The position numbers were made by a program, and so were the translations under genes. 64,000 nt of DNA from Methyloferula stellata AR4 (lineage in GTDB: Bacteria > Pseudomonadota > Alphaproteobacteria > Rhizobiales > Beijerinckiaceae), in the NCBI RefSeq assembly GCF_000385335.1, contig NZ_ARWA01000001.1, positions 2,372,001 through 2,436,000 on the forward strand, written 5' to 3'. The notes beneath the pieces are model-generated. The model ran no database searches. It was not told the origin of the DNA and worked only from the letters and a program-made list of their open reading frames with translations. Positions 59,057 through 64,000 of the stretch are shown here, in pieces (the first letter of the stretch is position 1; the number at the start of each line of letters is the position of its first letter).

Positions 59057-60583
59057 ATGGCTGCGGTCCAGGAAACGGTTGATCAGGTCAAATCGATCGA
59101 CGTAAGCGAATATAAGTATGGGTTCTCGTCGGAGATCGAAGCCGATAAGGCGCCGAAGGGTCTGAATGAAGACATTGTTCGGTTCATCTCTGCCAAGAAG
59201 AACGAGCCGGCGTGGCTGACGGAATGGCGTCTCGAAGCCTATAGGCGCTGGCTCACCATGCGGGAGCCGACCTGGGCGCGGGTGAATTTCCCCCCGGTTG
59301 ATTACCAGAACCTCTATTATTATTCGGCACCGAAATCGATGTCCGGCCCGAAGTCCCTGGACGAAGTCGATCCGGAACTTCTGAAGGTCTATGAGAAGCT
59401 CGGCATTCCGCTGAAGGAGCAGGCGATCCTCGCCGGCGTCCAGCAGCAGCCTGAAGCGCCTAAAGAGCAGCTTTACGACGAAGACGGCCAGCCGATCGCC
59501 GATCGCAGAATCGCCGTCGATGCCGTGTTCGACTCGGTGTCGGTGGTTACGACCTTCAAGGAAGAGCTGGCCAAGTCCGGCGTGATCTTCTGCCCGATCT
59601 CGGAAGCGGTTCATACGCATCCCGAACTCGTCCAGAAATATCTCGGCTCCGTGGTCCCCACGACCGACAATTATTATGCGACGCTGAACAGCGCCGTCTT
59701 CTCGGACGGATCTTTCGTCTACATCCCGCCGGGCGTGAAATGCCCGATGGAACTGTCGACCTATTTCCGCATCAACGAGCAGAACACCGGCCAGTTCGAG
59801 CGCACGCTGATCATCGCAGACAAGGGCGCCTATGTGTCCTATCTCGAAGGCTGCACGGCGCCTAAGCGCGACGAGAACCAGCTTCACGCGGCCGTGGTCG
59901 AACTCGTCACGCTCGACGATGCCGAGATCAAATATTCGACCGTCCAGAACTGGTATCCGGGCGACGCGGATGGCAAGGGCGGCATCTACAACTTCGTCAC
60001 CAAACGTGGCGATTGCCGTGGCAATAATTCCAAGATCTCCTGGACGCAGGTCGAGACCGGTTCGTCCATCACTTGGAAATATCCGTCCTGCGTCCTGCGC
60101 GGCGACAATTCACGCGGCGAGTTCTACTCGATCGCGATCTCGAATGGTCATCAGCAGGTCGACTCCGGCACCAAGATGATCCATCTCGGCAAGAACACCT
60201 CGAGCCGCATCATCTCGAAGGGCATTTCGGCGGGTCACTCGCAGAATACCTATCGCGGTCAGGTCTCGGCGCATCGCAAAGCGACCGGCGCGCGCAATTT
60301 TACCAATTGCGACTCGCTGCTCATCGGCGAAACCTGCGGCGCGCATACGGTGCCCTATATCGAGTCGAAAAATCCTTCGACCCAGTTCGAGCACGAAGCG
60401 ACGACCTCGAAGATCTCCGAAGACCAGCTCTTCTATTGCCAGCAGCGCGGTCTTTCGGCGGAAGAGGCGACAGCTCTGATCGTCAATGGTTTCGTTCGCG
60501 ACGTCCTTCAGCAATTGCCGATGGAATTCGCGGTCGAAGCGCAAAAGCTGATCGCGGTCTCGCTCGAAGGCAGCGTCGGCTAA
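59057..60583 (+). CDS. sufB: Fe-S cluster assembly scaffold SufB
   Basis: This 508-residue SufB is the core scaffold of the SufBC2D complex that builds Fe-S clusters. The C-terminal beta-helix is clear ([40 protein letters not shown]). The conserved cysteine in [16 protein letters not shown] is the site of sulfur transfer and cluster assembly. It follows the cysteine desulfurase and precedes sufC by 133 bases. GGTGAGGAG lies before the ATG. Length is normal. Confidence 0.96.
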   Translation: MAAVQETVDQVKSIDVSEYKYGFSSEIEADKAPKGLNEDIVRFISAKKNEPAWLTEWRLEAYRRWLTMREPTWARVNFPPVDYQNLYYYSAPKSMSGPKSLDEVDPELLKVYEKLGIPLKEQAILAGVQQQPEAPKEQLYDEDGQPIADRRIAVDAVFDSVSVVTTFKEELAKSGVIFCPISEAVHTHPELVQKYLGSVVPTTDNYYATLNSAVFSDGSFVYIPPGVKCPMELSTYFRINEQNTGQFERTLIIADKGAYVSYLEGCTAPKRDENQLHAAVVELVTLDDAEIKYSTVQNWYPGDADGKGGIYNFVTKRGDCRGNNSKISWTQVETGSSITWKYPSCVLRGDNSRGEFYSIAISNGHQQVDSGTKMIHLGKNTSSRIISKGISAGHSQNTYRGQVSAHRKATGARNFTNCDSLLIGETCGAHTVPYIESKNPSTQFEHEATTSKISEDQLFYCQQRGLSAEEATALIVNGFVRDVLQQLPMEFAVEAQKLIAVSLEGSVG

Positions 60584-60716
60584 CAGGGCCGCGAGCCATG
60601 AGCTCTACACCTAAGAAAGCGCATGTCCGGGGCTCCCGGGCATGCCAACCACAAGGCACATTCGCCTGAGGGCGAGGGCGCCTCAACTTTTGCTTAATTA
60701 AAGAACGGGATTTGCC

Positions 60717-61472
60717 ATGCTCGAAGTCAAGAACCTCAATGTTTCCGTTGCTGGACGCAAGATCCTCAATGACTTCTCCCTCACGGTGAAGGACGGCGAA
60801 GTCGCTGCCATCATGGGGCCGAATGGTACCGGCAAGTCGACGCTCTCTTACGTCATCGCCGGCAAGAAGGATTATGAAGTCCATAGCGGCGAGGTTCTTC
60901 TCAACGGCGTCAACCTGCTCGACCTCGAGCCTGATGTCCGGGCGTCCAAGGGCCTGTTCCTGGCTTTCCAATATCCGCTGGAAATCCCGGGCGTCGCGAC
61001 CATGACCTTCCTCAAGGCGGCGCTGAACGCGCAGCGCAAGCATCGCGGCGAAGCCGAACTGTCGACCCCGGACTTCATGAAGAAGGTCAAGGTTTCTTCC
61101 GACAAGCTCGGCATCAAGTCCGACATGATGAAGCGCGCTTTGAACGTCGGCTTCTCCGGCGGCGAGAAGAAGCGCATGGATATTTTGCAGATGGCTCTGC
61201 TTGAGCCGTCCTTCGGCATTCTCGACGAGACCGACTCGGGCCTCGATATCGACGCGCTCCGCATCGTGTCGGAGGGCGTGAATTCGCTGCGCGATCCGAA
61301 GCGCGGATTTTTGGTCATCACCCATTACCAGCGCCTGCTCGACTACATTGTGCCGGATACGGTTCACGTCATGTCGGGCGGCAAGATCGTTCGCACCGGC
61401 GGCAAGGAACTCGCACTTGAGCTCGAGAAGAGCGGTTATGCGGAATATGCTTCCGAAGCGGCCGCGGCCTAA
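60717..61472 (+). CDS. sufC: Fe-S assembly ATPase SufC
   Basis: This 251-residue ABC-type ATPase energises SufBC2D. Walker A is GPNGTGKST, the signature is [14 protein letters not shown], and Walker B is [16 protein letters not shown] (D-E-T rather than D-E-P, as in SufC). It is soluble and has no permease. The gene is 18 bases before sufD, so they are co-translated. Confidence 0.96.
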   Translation: MLEVKNLNVSVAGRKILNDFSLTVKDGEVAAIMGPNGTGKSTLSYVIAGKKDYEVHSGEVLLNGVNLLDLEPDVRASKGLFLAFQYPLEIPGVATMTFLKAALNAQRKHRGEAELSTPDFMKKVKVSSDKLGIKSDMMKRALNVGFSGGEKKRMDILQMALLEPSFGILDETDSGLDIDALRIVSEGVNSLRDPKRGFLVITHYQRLLDYIVPDTVHVMSGGKIVRTGGKELALELEKSGYAEYASEAAAA

Positions 61473-61490
61473 GAAGGGGAGTGATCTTTC

Positions 61491-62819
61491 ATGAGCGCTC
61501 AAATCATCCCTTCAAAGACGCAGGCCGAGACGGGCCTTGCCGAGGTCTATGGCGCGGCGAAAGCCAAGCTGCCCGGCAATGCCGAGGTCATCAAGCTTCG
61601 CGACGACGCCTTCAGCGCCTTCAATGAGGCCGGACTGCCGCATCGGCGTGTCGAGTCCTGGCATTATACGGATCTTCGCACCTTGATGCGTGAAGCTCTG
61701 CCGATCGCGCCGGCGCCGACGCCTGCCGCGATTGAAGCGCTTCGCAAGGACATCGGCACGGAGCTGAAACAGAAGCTCGTTCTGGTCGATGGCGTGTTCG
61801 TTCCCGAATTGTCGGATACCCTGCCTTCTGGTGTCACGGTGCGTTCGCTCGCAAGCGTGCTCGCCGAAGGCAAAGCCGGGCTGATCTCTTTGGTCAGCGG
61901 CATGGGTTTGGGCGCACAAGATCCGATCGTCGCCTTGAACGCCGCTTTGATGCAGGACGGCGTCGTCATCGAAGTGGCGCCGGGTGCTACGATCGCCGAG
62001 CCGATCAACCTTCTTTACGCAACGGCGTCCACGACGCCTTCGGCATCCTTCTCGCGCTCTCTCGTTGTCGTCGGCAAAGGCGCTTCTGTCCGGATCTCGG
62101 AGTCGAGCATTGGCGATGGCGGCCGGACCGGCCAGACTTTCGGCGCCTTGATTTTCTCGGTCGCCGACGAAGCCGATGTCGGCCATACGGTGATGCTGAC
62201 CAAGACAGCGGTCGGCAGCGTTCGGCTTGACACCTTCATTGTCGAGGTGGGCGCCAAAGCGAAATTCGACAGTTTCGCGCTGATCGCCGGCAGCGGCCTC
62301 GTCCGTCGCCAGATCTTCATGCGCTTTGCCGGAGACGAGACGGTGGGCTCGCTGCGTGGGGTATCCCTTCTGCGCGGAAAAGAGCATGCGGACACGACTT
62401 TGTTCGTCGAGCATGTCGGCCAAGGCTGTGTCGGCCGCGAGACCTTCCGCTACATTCTCGACGATGAAGCGACGGGTATTTTCCAAGGCAAGATCCGCGT
62501 CGCCCCGGGTGCGCAAAAGACCGACGGCAAGATGCTGAGCAAGGCTCTGCTGCTGACCGATATGGTCGCGATGAACAACAAGCCCGAGCTTGAAATCTTC
62601 GCCGACGATGTCGCTTGCGGCCACGGCGCTACGTGCGGCGGCTTGAGCGAAGACCAGATCTTCTATCTTCAGTCCCGCGGCATTCCTTATGCGGATGCGG
62701 AGTCGCTTCTGCTTGAGGCTTTTGCCGGTGAGCTGGCAGACGAGATTCAAAACGAGGCTCTCGTCGGAACCTTTAGGACCGAGATTGCAACCTGGCTCAA
62801 CGAGCGGGTCAAGAAGTAA
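61491..62819 (+). CDS. sufD: Fe-S assembly protein SufD
   Basis: This 442-residue protein is a SufB paralogue. The N-terminal helical part (LPHRRVESWHYTDLRTLMRE) and C-terminal beta-helix are typical. VACGHGATCGGLSEDQIFYL holds the conserved histidine thought to take part in cluster assembly with SufB's cysteine. LQSRGIPYADAESLLLEAFA marks the C-terminal region. It is in the suf operon between sufC and sufS. AAGGGGAG lies upstream of the ATG. Confidence 0.95.
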   Translation: MSAQIIPSKTQAETGLAEVYGAAKAKLPGNAEVIKLRDDAFSAFNEAGLPHRRVESWHYTDLRTLMREALPIAPAPTPAAIEALRKDIGTELKQKLVLVDGVFVPELSDTLPSGVTVRSLASVLAEGKAGLISLVSGMGLGAQDPIVALNAALMQDGVVIEVAPGATIAEPINLLYATASTTPSASFSRSLVVVGKGASVRISESSIGDGGRTGQTFGALIFSVADEADVGHTVMLTKTAVGSVRLDTFIVEVGAKAKFDSFALIAGSGLVRRQIFMRFAGDETVGSLRGVSLLRGKEHADTTLFVEHVGQGCVGRETFRYILDDEATGIFQGKIRVAPGAQKTDGKMLSKALLLTDMVAMNNKPELEIFADDVACGHGATCGGLSEDQIFYLQSRGIPYADAESLLLEAFAGELADEIQNEALVGTFRTEIATWLNERVKK

Positions 62820-62918
62820 TGGCCTGGATGCGCATGGCAGGAGCGGCCGGATATTGCTCTTGCCTGCCCAACGGATCGAGCACGGGGCTTTGCACTGGGC
62901 TCAGATATGGTGCGGACA

Positions 62919-64000
62919 ATGAATAAGCATATCACCGATGCGCCTTTGGACGTGATGAAGATCAGAGAGGATTTTCCGATCCTCTCGATGGAAGTCTACG
63001 GCAAACCGCTCGTCTATCTCGACAATGCCGCTTCGGCGCAAAAGCCGAAGGAAGTCGTCGATCGCATGGTCCGCGCGACCTATACCGAATATGCCAATGT
63101 GCATCGCGGACTGCATTATCTCGCGACGGCCGCGACGGATGCTTTCGAGCAGGCGCGCGAAAGCGTGCGCGCCTTCTTGGGAGCCGGGTCGGTCAACGAG
63201 ATCATCTTCACCAAATCGGCGACCGAGGCCATTAATCTGGTCGCGGCCTCGTTCGGCCAGGCCTTCATTCAAGAGGGCGACGAAATCGTCCTCTCGATCA
63301 TGGAGCATCACGCCAACATCATCCCGTGGCACTTCCTGCGCGAGCGCAAGGGCGCGGTGATCAAATGGGTCGATGTCGACGACGAGGGGAATTTCTCCCT
63401 CGAGGCCTTCGAGAAGGCCTTGTCGCCCAAAACCAAGATCGTCGCCATGACGCATATGTCGAATATGCTCGGCACGGTGACGCCGGTGAAGGAGATCGTC
63501 AAAATCGCGCATGAGCGCGGGATTCCGGTCCTGATCGACGGTTCGCAAGGCGCCGTCCATCTCGAAGTCGATGTCCGCGATCTCGATGTCGATTTCTATG
63601 TCGTGACGGGCCACAAACTTTATGGCCCGACGGGCATCGGCGCTGTCTATGGCAAGACGGAATGGCTTGAGAAGCTGCCGCCCTTCCTTGGTGGCGGCGA
63701 GATGATCAACGAGGTCACGATGGATACCGTGACCTACAACGAGCCGCCGCATCGCTTCGAGGCCGGCACGCCGCCGATCATCCAGGCGATCGGGCTCGGC
63801 GCCGCGGTCGATTACATGCAGAAGATCGGGCGCGCCCGCATCCATGCGCATGAAATGGCCTTGAGCGATTATGCGCATGAGCGTCTGGGCAAGATCAATT
63901 CGCTCAAAATCTTCGGGCATGCGAAAGGCAAAGGCGCCATCGTCGCCTTTGAAATGAAAAACGCGCATGCCCACGATGTCGCGACGATCATCGATCGTTC
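62919..64000 (+). CDS. sufS: Class II cysteine desulfurase SufS (3' end outside the window)
   Basis: At least 360 residues of a protein usually about 410 long. IREDFPILSMEVYGKPLVYL, then DNAASAQKP, is the SufS opening; TEYANVHRGLHYLATAATDA and the PLP lysine in VVTGHKLYGPTGIGAVYG follow. The catalytic cysteine in the class II short loop would lie beyond the right edge. It supplies sulfur to SufBCD, normally with SufE or SufU. MVRTM at 62907 is an alternative in-frame start; neither has a strong ribosome binding site, and translation may be coupled to sufD. Confidence 0.95.
   Translation, partial: MNKHITDAPLDVMKIREDFPILSMEVYGKPLVYLDNAASAQKPKEVVDRMVRATYTEYANVHRGLHYLATAATDAFEQARESVRAFLGAGSVNEIIFTKSATEAINLVAASFGQAFIQEGDEIVLSIMEHHANIIPWHFLRERKGAVIKWVDVDDEGNFSLEAFEKALSPKTKIVAMTHMSNMLGTVTPVKEIVKIAHERGIPVLIDGSQGAVHLEVDVRDLDVDFYVVTGHKLYGPTGIGAVYGKTEWLEKLPPFLGGGEMINEVTMDTVTYNEPPHRFEAGTPPIIQAIGLGAAVDYMQKIGRARIHAHEMALSDYAHERLGKINSLKIFGHAKGKGAIVAFEMKNAHAHDVATIIDR

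Overview
The window is chromosomal DNA of a GC-rich alphaproteobacterium. The order (cysteine desulfurase)-sufB-sufC-sufD-sufS, an iron-control-element-like box in front of suf, FixL/FixK-type regulators, CsbD and DUF3309 small proteins and a ParB-like autotransporter point to Hyphomicrobiales (Rhizobiales). A Beijerinckiaceae-like methylotroph or diazotroph is my best guess, but nothing here fixes the genus.

Layout. 0.1-9.4 kb: a TetR repressor fragment divergent from a molybdopterin oxidoreductase with a candidate operator between them, then a J-domain protein, many small exported proteins and tRNA-Gly(UCC). 9.5-21.2 kb: a signalling and small-stress-protein island. It holds a FixL-like kinase without the haem histidine, two paralogous FixK-like regulators (the second with a decayed kinase remnant beside it), a PAS/HWE kinase, two near-identical Spy/CpxP-like proteins, two DUF3309 peptides, CsbD, a frameshifted Crp gene and another Crp gene. 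Seven FNR/FixK-type boxes (TTGAT-N4-ATCAA, at most one mismatch) lie between these genes within 8 kb. A second operator-like motif (TGAC-AAAA-GTCA) occurs three times, and a perfect 34-bp palindrome marks a duplication or deletion junction.

21.4-35.8 kb: a transglutaminase-like protein, an RND pump relic, then two sulfonate/nitrate-type ABC transporters around an unusual redox operon. Operon A (minus strand) is a solute-binding protein fused to a NosL-like domain, permease and ATPase, headed by a Crp-type regulator. Operon B (minus) is solute-binding protein, DUF971, AprA-like flavoprotein, AprB-like short ferredoxin and HEAT-repeat protein. Operon C (plus, divergent from B) is a DUF3604 protein, permease and ATPase. 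B and C together make one complete transporter plus enzymes. This cluster is the best candidate for an undescribed uptake-and-redox pathway, probably for a small organosulfur or similar anion.

36-47.3 kb: a desaturase overlapping a signal-less PhnD-like protein, another Crp regulator with a hairpin over its ribosome binding site, a 1770-residue autotransporter with an N-terminal ParB-like domain, small exported proteins and a formate/nitrite-family channel. 47.4-64 kb is conserved core: M23 peptidase, one-Cys Bcp, a giant AsmA-like protein, tyrS, anmK, an alpha/beta hydrolase and the suf operon, whose promoter overlaps a candidate Irr (iron) box. sufS runs off the right end.
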